Shown: positions 37,844-46,598 of the stretch, in pieces
Position numbering within the stretch: the first letter of the stretch is position 1
How the letters are laid out: every line of letters begins with the position of its first letter
Source of the DNA: Microbulbifer hainanensis
GTDB lineage: Bacteria; Pseudomonadota; Gammaproteobacteria; Pseudomonadales; Cellvibrionaceae
Length of the DNA: 55,607 bases
Direction of reading: 5' to 3'
Assembly (NCBI RefSeq): GCF_014904735.1
Contig: NZ_JACZCR010000011.1
Coordinates: 1-55,607 of the forward strand
Program-made: the position numbers and the translations under genes
The notes under the pieces: model-generated
Database searches by the model: none
What the model saw: the letters and a program-made list of their open reading frames with translations, nothing else
Told to the model about the DNA's origin: nothing

Positions 37844-38272
37844 AGTTAAACCTCGAATTGCACCGGAGGCGCAATCAGTCTGTAAACGCGTGCCTTTCGG
37901 GCCCGCGAAAAAAATCGGTAGAGGCGAAATACAGGGAATCGCCACGCCGTCGAGTGACCGCAATCTTGTACGCGGTCGGGTGCGGCATTCAGTAGAGGAT
38001 TCCGAAGAGACTTTAGGGAAAGAATTTCAGGAGGGTGCCGGCTAGCGGCCTACGGATGACGCAGCTGGCAAACGGCCAGCGAGCGCACTATACCACAGCA
38101 ATCCCGACTGCCTAGTTTTATTTATGCGCCCCGACGCCCGTCCCATTGGATTCCTCCAATCATCACCATAGCCTTTATTTATGACCTGTTAACAGGTCGG
38201 GACTCTGCGGACACACTCTGTTGAGACACATTCAAATACTTGAACTGCGCTGGCAGTGGGGAGGTAGATGCT
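37844..38272. other. Divergent intergenic region, rhlE / GNAT gene
   Basis: This 429-nt region has no supported gene. Its main feature is a perfect 16-bp palindrome at 38183-38198 on the GNAT side. Confidence 0.45.
38183..38198. promoter_or_regulatory. Perfect 16-bp palindrome, possible operator
   Basis: GACCTGTTAACAGGTC is a complete palindrome 75 bp upstream of the GNAT start. Its size and symmetry suit a dimeric repressor. No known consensus was matched with confidence. Confidence 0.5.
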
Positions 38273-38875
38273 ATGTCTACCCAAGATAAATGCGGCATGC
38301 ATCTGGACTTGGAAAGAGTCACCCTGAAGGATGGACGCTCGGTGACCATTCGTCCGGTATGCAGGAAAGACGGCGAACTGGAGAAAAGCCTGATTGAGGG
38401 GCTGTCACCGGAATCGCGTCGCGACCGCTTTATCGGCGGCAGCTGCAAGGCCAGCGAAAAACTGATCGAACTGCTTACCGATAACGATCACGAACAACAC
38501 GAGGCTTTTATCGCCGTGGACGAGTCCGGTGATAAACCGCGTGCGGTGGCGGTAGCAAACTATGCTCTGGACGACGACGGCCGTGCCTGTGAATGCGCGG
38601 TGGTGGTTAGTGATGACTGGCAGCACGAAGGACTCGGCAGGATTATGCTGCAGCAACTGATCGACGTGGCGCGTGCCCGCGGTATCGAGATCATGTACTC
38701 AATCGAATCCGCGGACAACATCAAGGTGAAAAAATTCGCCCATGCGATGGGTTTTGTCTGCAAGGCAGATCCGCGCGACTACACGTTGCTGACTTACACA
38801 CTGGATTTGCAGCCGGAAGAGGCCCCAATCGGGCTCATACAACAACATCAGCGTCCGGCGATGCAGTCGCAGTAA
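38273..38875 (+). CDS. GNAT-family N-acetyltransferase
   Basis: A 200-residue acetyltransferase-fold protein. LKDGRSVTIRPVCRKDGE at the N-terminus and the acetyl-CoA loop VVSDDWQHEGLGRIMLQQLI are typical of GNAT domains found in small stress or protein-acetylation enzymes. The ATG at 38273 follows GGGGAGG; an upstream TTG frame is less likely. The substrate is unknown; relatives modify proteins such as acyl-CoA synthetases or small amines. It is monocistronic, with a palindrome upstream and a 17-bp hairpin downstream. The gene marks the edge of the conserved sequence before the decaying segment at 39-43 kb. Confidence 0.85.
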   Translation: MSTQDKCGMHLDLERVTLKDGRSVTIRPVCRKDGELEKSLIEGLSPESRRDRFIGGSCKASEKLIELLTDNDHEQHEAFIAVDESGDKPRAVAVANYALDDDGRACECAVVVSDDWQHEGLGRIMLQQLIDVARARGIEIMYSIESADNIKVKKFAHAMGFVCKADPRDYTLLTYTLDLQPEEAPIGLIQQHQRPAMQSQ

Positions 38876-38909
38876 CAGCTGCATCGCGACGCACAGTAAA
38901 ACGACGAGG

Positions 38910-38948
38910 TTATTAACCCGGCAACCGGGCAGGTTGCCGGGTTAATAA
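38910..38948. terminator. Long hairpin after the GNAT gene
   Basis: TTATTAACCCGGCAACC (38910-38926) and its perfect complement (38932-38948) form a 17-bp stem with a 5-nt loop. The AT-rich outer ends can serve as weak U-tracts in both directions. Confidence 0.7.
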
Positions 38949-39054
38949 CGAGCCAACAAATTAACAGCGGCGCGGTAGCGCCACTTCCCCAAACTCCCCA
39001 GCGGCAAAAGCCACCGCGGCATAAGAGGTTTTACGCGCCAAACTACCGCTGAAC

Positions 39055-39892
39055 CTGCTTGGCAACTGGATTCAATCCCAAAGTAAAGACTGGCTTGACG
39101 TTACCAACCCCGCCATCGGCGCGTTATCGACCCGTGCCCCTTAAACCGCCGACGACGAGAAGCAGCTGGCGGTAGCGAGCACCGCAGAGGCGTTCCAGAG
39201 CTGGAAAGACAACCCAGTGCCCGAGCGAGCGCGCCTGACGTTGCGCTGTCAGCAACAGCTCAAAGACCACTACGAAGACCTGGCAAAAATCTTCAGTGAA
39301 GAATCCGGCACGACTTTCGAAGACGCCAAGGATGATGTGCGGCGCAGCGGGCAGGCGGCCAGTGTCACCGCGCTGATGATGGAAAATGATAGAAAATTTA
39401 GCCTCGGCCATCGAATGTTACTCCTACCTGCAGCCGCTGGGTGTCGGCACCGGTAATACGCCGTTCCATTTCCCGGCGATGATTCCGCTGTGGACGTTCC
39501 TGATGGCCATCGCCCGTGGCAACACTTTCGTACTTAAACTCTCTGAGCATGATCCGGTCACATCATGCAATCGGACAGAGCTGTTCGCCGAGGCCGGCGC
39601 GCCCAAGTGATTACTGCAGATGGGACACGGCGGCCGCGAACAGGTGGAATTTCTGCTCGAAAATTCGGATATCAAGGTGGTGTCCTTCGTCGACTCAGTA
39701 CCGGTGGGTTGCCATATTTAGCGCACCGGCCCCGAACACCTGAAACGAGTACAGACCTTCGCGAGTGCCAAGAACCATATAGTGGTAATGGTCATATCCG
39801 ACGCCAACAAACGGGCGGCAATCAACAATATCATCGGCTCGTCGGTCGGCGCCAAACCAGATAGCCGCGTCGCTATCCTGAACTTGACCTAG
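39055..39892 (+). pseudogene. mmsA: Degraded methylmalonate-semialdehyde dehydrogenase (mmsA) fragment
   Basis: Translated pieces follow the N-terminal half of MmsA-type aldehyde dehydrogenases in order. The first piece (GNWIQSQSKDWLDVTNPAIG, then DEKQLAVASTAEAFQSWK) runs from 39055 and has an in-frame TAA at 39142. The frame shifts near 39386 and continues as [20 protein letters not shown] and [13 protein letters not shown], with a TGA at 39608 and a TAG at about 39719. It then runs through HLKRVQTFASAKNHIVVM to a stop at 39890. A stretch of about 20 residues seems deleted at the shift, and everything from the catalytic Cys onward is absent. The gene cannot be functional. It may be the relic of a valine or propionate catabolic cluster; no partner genes remain. 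Confidence 0.85.
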
Positions 39893-39908
39893 CACTGATG
39901 TCCGAGTG

Positions 39909-40859
39909 TTAATCGTGAGTAAAATCGCGCGATGTTTTTTCGCTGGCTTTCACCAGAGTTTGGTAACGTTTTGGTGAGTTACCAACGATCCGTTTGAAGG
40001 CGTTGCTAAACGCGCTTTCGGATGTGTAACCGAGTGATTGGGCAAGGGTGGAGATTGGTACGTTGTCGTCGCGCAGTGCCCGTTCGGCCAAGCACATCCG
40101 CCAATTGGTCAGGTAGGTCAGGGGCGCATCGCCAGCGACACTCTTGAAGTAGTGAGCGAAGGTCGTCCTCGACATGGCACAGGCCTTAGCCAGTTCTTCG
40201 AGGTGCCAATGACGATGGGGCTCGCCATGCATCAACCGGAGTGCAGGCGCAAGACGCTTGTCACCCACCGCGCGGAGCCATCCCGCTGCCAGGGTATCGG
40301 AGGTCTCCAGATGCGTCCGCAGGATCTGGACAAATATAAGCTGAGCTAGATTCGTTGATGAAAGATTGGCACCGGGCAGTTCGGCCTCGCGCTCACGCAC
40401 GAGTTGGTCAATCAGCCAATGCAAGACCGTCGCTTGTGGTGACGCTGCGCGCACATGGATCAGGGGGGGAAGCATGTCCGAGAGCAGCGAGCCGCTAACG
40501 GGGTCTAGCCGAACGTGCCCGCCGATCTGAATGCAATCAGCTCCATCTCCCAGAGTTGCAGTCTTGGTGATATTACCCGCGAACAGGGCCGCTGCGTCGA
40601 TCGGTACAGCAGACAGATCACTGGCAAGAACAAAAGTGCGTGGCGTCGATAGGAGCAAAACGTCGCCGGCTTCCACTCGTACAGCCCGGTCCTCTCCGTC
40701 TATGGCGAGCCAACAATCACCCTTCAGCAGTGCAAAAAACTTGATCTTGTCCGGTTGAGGAAAGCGGATCCCCCACGTCCCGCCGGCGCTGAAACCGCCC
40801 GTTACAACAGGCGTGGCATCTGTGTATTTGAGGACATCAGAGAAAGGATCGCTATTCAT
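39909..40859 (-). CDS. AraC-family regulator with N-terminal cupin domain
   Basis: A 316-residue AraC-type transcription factor. The N-terminal ~190 residues are a cupin-like ligand domain (KFFALLKGDCWLAIDG, VEAGDVLLLS). The C-terminal ~100 residues hold two helix-turn-helix motifs, with LAKACAMSRTTFAHYFK and LGYTSESAFSNAFKRIVG. Regulators of this subtype often sit beside a short-chain dehydrogenase gene that they control; a probable remnant of such a gene lies divergently at 41103. The start at 40859 is preferred by the domain edge, although its ribosome site is weak; an ATG 42 nt upstream is possible. The gene looks intact but its targets may have decayed. It could act on the neighbouring aldehyde dehydrogenase, which is inference. 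Confidence 0.82.
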   Translation of the reverse strand: MNSDPFSDVLKYTDATPVVTGGFSAGGTWGIRFPQPDKIKFFALLKGDCWLAIDGEDRAVRVEAGDVLLLSTPRTFVLASDLSAVPIDAAALFAGNITKTATLGDGADCIQIGGHVRLDPVSGSLLSDMLPPLIHVRAASPQATVLHWLIDQLVREREAELPGANLSSTNLAQLIFVQILRTHLETSDTLAAGWLRAVGDKRLAPALRLMHGEPHRHWHLEELAKACAMSRTTFAHYFKSVAGDAPLTYLTNWRMCLAERALRDDNVPISTLAQSLGYTSESAFSNAFKRIVGNSPKRYQTLVKASEKTSRDFTHD

Positions 40860-41102
40860 AACTGCAATATGGCGCAAGAAAATAGTAACTTTAACCATCA
40901 ATAGTACGAAAGACTAATTTTTCATCCACAGTACGTCGTACCGTCAAGCTGCGATGCACTGACAACCGGCCACGGCGAGGCCGTCGCCGAGACATTCGGG
41001 AAGTTCGCACTCACGCGCAAGTAAATCGGACTTTTGATTATTCTCAGTCCAGATCGGCGCGGATACAGTGTAGGAAGAATTTCCCGCTGACTAGAATTTG
41101 CG

Positions 41103-41200
41103 ATGTCCACTCTACAAGCTCCCCTAGGGTCCAACTTTAGTGCCGTATCGATGGCTACTGATGTCATTCAGGACGATCGATCTATCGGGAGAAGTCACTG
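41103..41200 (+). pseudogene. Possible N-terminal stub of a short-chain dehydrogenase
   Basis: The first ~28 codons (APLGSNFSAVSMATDVIQD) resemble the start of SDR oxidoreductases that sit divergent from cupin-AraC regulators, where PIGSGFGA...DVI precedes IDLSGK and the NAD-binding TGG. Here IDLSGE appears only in a neighbouring frame, and the glycine-rich loop and catalytic YxxxK are missing. The divergent placement next to such a regulator supports the idea. The match is short and from memory, so confidence is low. Confidence 0.4.
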
Positions 41201-41445
41201 GCGACTGCCCCGGCCCGGATCAGCAACGCTAGCATCACGGCGCCACCGGAACCGACCTGTGATTCGCGTGCTGAGAACAATGGCATGCGTGCGTTTCCAC
41301 TACATCCGAGCGGCATCCCCAGTACAAGCCACGACGATCGGCGATTCAACCGGCTCATCGGGGGTCATGTCTGATGCCTCTGGTTCGGTTTCCAGCCAAG
41401 CACCTGTGGACGCTTGGCGAAAAGTGCCTTGAGGTCTGACAAGTT

Positions 41446-41518
41446 ATTGAAAAAAGTTTTCCTTGGCTTTTTTCAACCCGGCTTTGCGGCACAGCTCCGC
41501 ATCCCCCCACGACAAATC
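41446..41518 (+). repeat. Left copy of imperfect direct repeat flanking the aldehyde dehydrogenase gene
   Basis: The copy begins with a hairpin TTGAAAAAA/TTTTTTCAA (41447-41476) and continues with CAACCCGG, CGGCACAG, TCCGCA and CCACG. The right copy at 43042-43115 keeps the same order with scattered substitutions, at roughly 80 percent identity by eye. Confidence 0.75.
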
Positions 41519-41601
41519 ACCACTTATGTGCTCGATTTGCGCTCCGCGCCTCCGATGGCCGGACCAACAATCTGCTAACACAATTAAATAAGGGAATCGT
41601 C

Positions 41602-43035
41602 ATGAGAGTCATCAACCAGCATTATATCAATGGGCGCTTCGTGGACTCCTGCGGAACCGAAATACTCGACATAGTGAACCCGACGAATCGCACCACTATC
41701 GGCCGCGTTACGCTCGGCGATGAGCGAGATGCACGTGACGCTATCGACGCCGCAAAAAAGGCCCTGAAAACCTGGTCTAAAACATCGCTGGATGAACGCA
41801 AGCGCTATCTGCAGAAATTGCACGATGCGATCCAATCCCGCGAAGCCAAGCATATTGAAATCAGGACTGAAGAATACGGTGGTGTATCGCGGCACTCCAA
41901 ATTTTCCATCAGTGGAGCCGCAAAAGTCTTCCTCAATATGAAGAAAACTCTGGACGAAATCGCATTCCATAAAGCTGTTGGCCAGGCGGACGTTACATTA
42001 AAACCCGTAGGAGTTGCGGGGCTTATCACTCCGTGGAACTCAGCCATTTTTATGGTTTGCAACAAGGTTGCACCAGCCCTTGCCGCGGGATGCACCGTTG
42101 TCATCAAGCCCAGCGAACTGAGCGCACTGCAGATTCAACTTCTCGTGGAATGTTTTGATGCTGCGGGATTGCCACCCGGCGTTATCAATCTCGTTCATGG
42201 TCGTGGCGAAGTTGTCGGCAACGAACTTACGCTAAATCCTGACATAGACAAGATTTCCTTTACTGGGTCGACTACCGTGGGCAAATCCATCATGCGCAAC
42301 GCCGCCGAGACCATAAAGCGCGTCACACTCGAACTTGGAGGAAAATCGGCACACATCATTCTTGACGATGCGGACATCGACAAGGCGGTTGCGTTTACCC
42401 TCACAACGGGTTTCATGAATAACGGACAAGCCTGTATTGCCGGCTCGCGTATTCTGGTACCAGAACACAAACTGGAGGCTGTGAAGGATGCATTGCTGAA
42501 GGCCGTACCCACTTGGAAGGTCGGCGATCCAACTAAAGACGATACCCTACTCGGCCCGCTCGTCACCGAGAAACAATACAACCGAGTGCAAGCCTATATC
42601 CACAAGGGGATTGAAGAAGGGGCAGAAATCCTTATAGGCGGCAAAGGGCAGCCCAAGGGACTCGAAGCGGGCAACTTCGTTCAGCCAACGATTTTCGTTA
42701 ATGTCCGCAACGACATGACGATCGCACGGGAAGAGATATTTGGGCCAGTCCTATCCGTCATAACCTACAAGACCGAGGAAGATGCGATAAGGATCGCAAA
42801 TGATTCCATCTACGGACTACAGGCATGGATTAGCTGTGGCGATCCAGAACGCGGTCGCAAGATAGCCGATCGCATTGAGGCTGGCGTAGTTATGGTCAAT
42901 CAAGTTTTCGACATGTTCGACGAAGCCGGAGCGCCAGCGGGTGGTTTCAAGCAGTCAGGCATAGGTCGCGAGTTCGGGACCTATGGCCTTTCCTCCTATC
43001 TTGAACCGCAGGCAATTTTTCCCAAGCGGGCCTAA
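41602..43035 (+). CDS. NAD(P)-dependent aldehyde dehydrogenase
   Basis: A 477-residue member of the aldehyde dehydrogenase superfamily, oxidising an aldehyde to the acid. Catalytic Cys278 lies in GQACIAGSR and general base E244 in LELGGKSA. The cofactor-site N146 is in TPWN, and FTGSTTVGK is the Rossmann glycine turn. EEIFGPVLS and the C-terminal oligomerisation strand are complete, so the gene looks intact. The specific substrate is not apparent. Base composition is visibly less GC-rich than the core genes, and the gene is bracketed by a direct repeat, so horizontal acquisition is plausible. It is unrelated in frame or position to the broken mmsA 2 kb away and is not a recent copy of it. Confidence 0.9.
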   Translation: MRVINQHYINGRFVDSCGTEILDIVNPTNRTTIGRVTLGDERDARDAIDAAKKALKTWSKTSLDERKRYLQKLHDAIQSREAKHIEIRTEEYGGVSRHSKFSISGAAKVFLNMKKTLDEIAFHKAVGQADVTLKPVGVAGLITPWNSAIFMVCNKVAPALAAGCTVVIKPSELSALQIQLLVECFDAAGLPPGVINLVHGRGEVVGNELTLNPDIDKISFTGSTTVGKSIMRNAAETIKRVTLELGGKSAHIILDDADIDKAVAFTLTTGFMNNGQACIAGSRILVPEHKLEAVKDALLKAVPTWKVGDPTKDDTLLGPLVTEKQYNRVQAYIHKGIEEGAEILIGGKGQPKGLEAGNFVQPTIFVNVRNDMTIAREEIFGPVLSVITYKTEEDAIRIANDSIYGLQAWISCGDPERGRKIADRIEAGVVMVNQVFDMFDEAGAPAGGFKQSGIGREFGTYGLSSYLEPQAIFPKRA

Positions 43036-43041
43036 CAGGCT

Positions 43042-43115
43042 TTTGAAAAAGGCCTTGCCCGGCCTTTTTCAACCCGGGTTTTCGGCACAGGTCCGCAAAC
43101 CCTCCACGCCAAGTC
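43042..43115 (+). repeat. Right copy of imperfect direct repeat, with terminator hairpin
   Basis: TTGAAAAAGGCC (43043-43054) and GGCCTTTTTCAA (43061-43072) form a 12-bp stem that can end aldehyde dehydrogenase transcription 7 nt after its stop. The following 43 nt match the left copy at 41446-41518. Confidence 0.75.
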
Positions 43116-43272
43116 GAGCATTTACGTACCGCTGAGTCTGTGGGTGAGCGTGAGGCTGGATATTCAGGGCATACCTCGAGCTTCCATTCCCGAAGTATAT
43201 GATTTTTATAAATGAACCCCTGAATTTTATAGAGTCACCATAAAAGCTTATACAGTTTTGGTAAAACCTATA

Positions 43273-45159
43273 TCAACCGACTTCCGCGAGATTTCCCTTA
43301 CTTTCCAGCCACTGCTTGCGGTCCCCGGCGCGCTTCTTCGCCAGCAGCATATCCAGCAGCTGATTGCTGTCGTCGCCGGCGTCGATGTAGAGCTGCACCA
43401 GGCGGCGGGTATCCGGATCCATGGTGGTCTCGCGCAGCTGTAGCGGATTCATTTCACCGAGGCCCTTGAAGCGGGTCACCTGGATTTTGCCCTTTTTCTT
43501 TTCCGCATTGATGCGATCGAGAATGCCCTGCTTCTCCGCCTCATCCAGCGCGTAATAAACGTCCTTGCCGATATCGATACGGAACAGCGGCGGCATGGCC
43601 ACGTACACGTGTCCGTTGGTCACCAGCGGGCGGAAGTGGCGCAGGAACAGCGCGCACAGCAGTGTGGCGATGTGCAGGCCATCGGAGTCGGCGTCGGCGA
43701 GAATACAGATTTTGTTGTAACGCAGCCCCTCGAGATTGTCGCTGCCCGGATCCACCCCCAGTGCCACGGCGATATCGTGTACTTCCTGGCTAGCAAGGAT
43801 TTCCGCCGAGTCCACTTCCCAGGTATTCAGGATCTTGCCGCGCAGCGGCATGATGGCCTGGAATTCCCGGTCGCGGGCTTGCTTGGCGGAGCCGCCGGCG
43901 GAATCCCCCTCCACCAGGAAAAGTTCCGAACGGCTGGTGTCGCCGCTGGAGCAGTCGGCGAGCTTGCCCGGCAGCGCCGGTCCCTGGGTCACTTTTTTGC
44001 GTGCGACTTTTTTCGCCGAGCGCATGCGTTTCTGCGCATTGCCGATACAGAGTTCGGCGAGTTTGTCGCCCTCTTCGGTGTGCTGGTTCAACCACAGGCT
44101 GAACGCGTCCTTGGCAACACCGGAGACAAATGCCGTGGCCTCGCGGGAAGACAGGCGCTCCTTGGTCTGGCCGGAGAACTGCGGGTCGGCGAGTTTCGCC
44201 GAGAGTACGTAGGAGCACTGGTTCCAGATATCCTCCGGCCCCAGCTTGATACCGCGCGGCAACAGGTTGCGGATTTCACAGTACTCGCGCATCGCCTCCA
44301 GCAGGCCAGCGCGCAATCCGTTGACGTGGGTACCGCCCTGGGCGGTGGGAATCAGGTTGACGTAGGATTCGGCGGTGACTTCACCACCCTCCGGCAGCCA
44401 TTGCACGGCCCAGTCCGCCGCTTCGGTAGTCGCGCTGAAGTTACCGACAAAGGGCTCTGCCGGTAGCACTTCCCAACCCTGGTTGGCGGCGGCGAGATAG
44501 TCCTTGAGGCCGTCCTCGTAGAACCACTGATCCGACTCACCGTCCTGCTCATTGATAAATACCACGGTAAGACCGGGGCACAGCACCGCCTTGGCGCGCA
44601 GCAGGTGGCGCAGGCGCGGCACGGAAAACTTGGGCGAATCGAAATACTGCGGATCCGGCATAAAGCGTAAGCTGGTGCCGGTGGTGCGCTTGGCGCAGTC
44701 GCCGATCACTTCCAGGTCAGAGGCCTTGTCGCCGTTCTGGAAACCGATGCGATGCACGTGGCCATCGCGCTGGATGGTGACTTCCAGCACCTTGGACAAT
44801 GCATTGACCACCGATACGCCGACACCGTGCAGGCCGCCGGAGAACTGGTAGTTCTTGTTGGAGAACTTACCGCCGGCGTGCAGGGTGGAAAGAATCACCT
44901 CGACGCCCGGGCGCCCCTGTTCCGGATGGATATCCACCGGCATACCGCGGCCGTCGTCACTGACCGACAGGGAGTGATCCTTGTGCAGTACCACTTCGAT
45001 TTTTTTCGCGTGCCCGGCCAGCGCCTCGTCGACACTGTTGTCGATGACTTCCTGGGCCAGGTGGTTGGGGCGGGTGGTGTCTGTGTACATGCCGGGGCGC
45101 TTGCGCACCGGATCCAGCCCCGTGAGTACCTCGATATCTTCGGCGGAATAGTTGGCCAT
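43273..45159 (-). CDS. parE: DNA topoisomerase IV subunit B
   Basis: A 628-residue ATPase subunit that works with ParC to unlink daughter chromosomes. The GHKL ATPase domain shows DNSVDEALAGHA, DDGRGMP and GGLHGVGVSVVNALS. The transducer domain follows, then TOPRIM with EGDSAGGSAKQ and DADSDGLHI, and the C-terminal GLGEMNP segment. Its length matches E. coli ParE. It is the last gene of the leftward run nudF, yqiB, cpdA, lipoprotein, yqiA, parE, starting 11 nt after yqiA. This order, with one extra gene, matches enterobacteria. Beyond its stop lies the acquired-looking segment. parC is not in the window. Confidence 0.97.
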   Translation of the reverse strand: MANYSAEDIEVLTGLDPVRKRPGMYTDTTRPNHLAQEVIDNSVDEALAGHAKKIEVVLHKDHSLSVSDDGRGMPVDIHPEQGRPGVEVILSTLHAGGKFSNKNYQFSGGLHGVGVSVVNALSKVLEVTIQRDGHVHRIGFQNGDKASDLEVIGDCAKRTTGTSLRFMPDPQYFDSPKFSVPRLRHLLRAKAVLCPGLTVVFINEQDGESDQWFYEDGLKDYLAAANQGWEVLPAEPFVGNFSATTEAADWAVQWLPEGGEVTAESYVNLIPTAQGGTHVNGLRAGLLEAMREYCEIRNLLPRGIKLGPEDIWNQCSYVLSAKLADPQFSGQTKERLSSREATAFVSGVAKDAFSLWLNQHTEEGDKLAELCIGNAQKRMRSAKKVARKKVTQGPALPGKLADCSSGDTSRSELFLVEGDSAGGSAKQARDREFQAIMPLRGKILNTWEVDSAEILASQEVHDIAVALGVDPGSDNLEGLRYNKICILADADSDGLHIATLLCALFLRHFRPLVTNGHVYVAMPPLFRIDIGKDVYYALDEAEKQGILDRINAEKKKGKIQVTRFKGLGEMNPLQLRETTMDPDTRRLVQLYIDAGDDSNQLLDMLLAKKRAGDRKQWLESKGNLAEVG

Positions 45160-45170
45160 ATTCTTATGTA

Positions 45171-45794
45171 TTACTGCTCGTTGAAAAGAAATTCGACAAT
45201 GGGTTCACAGTAGCGCGCAAACCCCTGAAAGCTGTGATCACCGTCGTCTTCGACGGTCTGCCGCTGCCCCCGGTAAAACTCTTCCGCGTCGCGGAAGTCG
45301 AGAGTCTCATCGCCGCGCTGGGCGAGCAGCCAGTAGCGGCCGCGCAGCGGCCGCGCCAATTCGGTCTCCAACTGGCGCATGGTATCAACGTCTGCCCGGG
45401 TAAGGCGATACTCCTGTGCCTCACCACTGTATGGCTTGAGGACCTGCCCCAGGTAGGCCGGCATAAAGCGCGCTGGATGCACTGCGGGATTGACCAGCAC
45501 CGCGGGCAGTTCATAGCGCTCTGCCAGGTAGCTGGACCAGAAGCCGCCCATGGAGCTGCCGACCAGACCGATGGGGCCGCAGTCGCCAGCGGCAATAAAG
45601 CCTTCCACCAGGCTGAGCAGGGACTGCCTGGCAATTTCCGGGTAGGGCGATACCTGCGGCGCACAGAAGACAATGTGCGGGTGCTCAGCGGCGAGCCGCT
45701 CGCGCATCAACTGGCACTTGTGGGACTGCGGGGAGGACAGAAAGCCGTGCAGATAGATCAATAGCGGCCGCGTATAGGATTGTGATAGGGACAT
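45171..45794 (-). CDS. yqiA: YqiA-family esterase (alpha/beta hydrolase)
   Basis: A 207-residue small alpha/beta hydrolase. The N-terminus has YLHGFLSSPQSHK, the oxyanion-hole motif of this family, and the nucleophile elbow is GSSMGGF. The C-terminal His lies in DDGDHSFQGF. E. coli YqiA shows thioesterase or esterase activity on short acyl substrates; the natural substrate is unknown. It is cytoplasmic and tightly linked to parE, as in E. coli. The start at 45794 is the only good one. Family and synteny agree, so the symbol is used with confidence. Confidence 0.9.
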   Translation of the reverse strand: MSLSQSYTRPLLIYLHGFLSSPQSHKCQLMRERLAAEHPHIVFCAPQVSPYPEIARQSLLSLVEGFIAAGDCGPIGLVGSSMGGFWSSYLAERYELPAVLVNPAVHPARFMPAYLGQVLKPYSGEAQEYRLTRADVDTMRQLETELARPLRGRYWLLAQRGDETLDFRDAEEFYRGQRQTVEDDGDHSFQGFARYCEPIVEFLFNEQ

Positions 45795-45826
45795 GGCGGG
45801 GGATTATAGCCCCTGCGGCCCGGCGC

Positions 45827-46501
45827 TCAATGCACACTCTTATGCAGGCTGCCGAAGGCGCGGCGCAGGTCCATGCGCATGTCTGCCCAGAAAGACGGCG
45901 GTGAAAAGCGCTGCAGGCGGCCGGGCCCGAGGCTGGGGAAGTCCTCGCCAAACTCGCGGCGATCGCGAAACTGCAGCACGACACTACCCCTAGCATCGCT
46001 CAGGGTGCCCGACAGCGTGCCATAGGCACTGCTCTCCGAGAACACCTCGCGCAGGTGGGTCGTCTGTTCCAGGGGCGCGGGCAGGTAAAATTTTTCCAGC
46101 CGCAGGTGCAGGGTGTAGTCCGCGGCGCGGGCGTCAGAGACCAACCGGCCGCCCCGCGCAGACAGGAAACGCTCTGCAAAGGCCTGTGCCATCGTCTCCT
46201 GCAGTCGCGCGCGGGCATCGGCATCCAGCGTGCGGTTGCTAAAGCCCAGCGGCTGCTTGCCCTGGGAAGCGGAGCTGCGATAGTCGATTTCCAGGGGCGC
46301 CACATAGACAGTGGCACCACTCAGGTCGAGCGGACTCACAGCGTTCACCTGGTCCAGGCCGCCGGCACGGGGTTGCAGCGCCGCTGCGCGCCCGCTATCA
46401 GCTGGCACTGCGGCCGCGGGCCCACCGCTGCGCTGGCTGCTGCAGCCGCCCAACGACACCAGGATTGAGACGCAACACAACAGAAGACGGACTCGGAACA
46501 T
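45827..46501 (-). CDS. Lipoprotein of unknown function
   Basis: A 224-residue predicted lipoprotein; the signal ends in LGGC with Cys at about residue 19. A low-complexity Ala/Gly/Pro stretch follows, then a mixed alpha-beta domain starting near YVAPLEIDY. I do not recognise the family. The ATG at 46501 has GAGG six nt upstream; a GTG 12 nt further up is possible. It is inserted between cpdA and yqiA, where E. coli has no gene, and may be a lineage-specific addition. The two DUF4136 lipoproteins further upstream share the general plan but no obvious sequence. Function is unknown. Confidence 0.75.
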   Translation of the reverse strand: MFRVRLLLCCVSILVSLGGCSSQRSGGPAAAVPADSGRAAALQPRAGGLDQVNAVSPLDLSGATVYVAPLEIDYRSSASQGKQPLGFSNRTLDADARARLQETMAQAFAERFLSARGGRLVSDARAADYTLHLRLEKFYLPAPLEQTTHLREVFSESSAYGTLSGTLSDARGSVVLQFRDRREFGEDFPSLGPGRLQRFSPPSFWADMRMDLRRAFGSLHKSVH

Positions 46502-46598
46502 CACCGGCCTCACGACATCGCGTAATTACCTGGAAAGTGTAAGGCGGGAGATGGCGGATAGCAGGTCAAAAACTGCGGAGAGTGCGGAGGGCGAACGC

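Larger units (their letters stand above)
40860..41601. other. Intergenic stretch with gene debris upstream of the aldehyde dehydrogenase
   Basis: About 740 nt hold the dehydrogenase stub at 41103, a repeat copy at 41446-41518 and otherwise unassigned sequence. An open stretch near 40935-41024 (GHGEAVAETFGKFALTRK) looks like the end of a lost protein but was not recognised. Confidence 0.4.

Noticed and set aside
41446..43115. Integron attC sites around the aldehyde dehydrogenase.
   Set aside because: The repeats lack the paired RYYYAAC / GTTRRRY core sites; the hairpins look like terminators.
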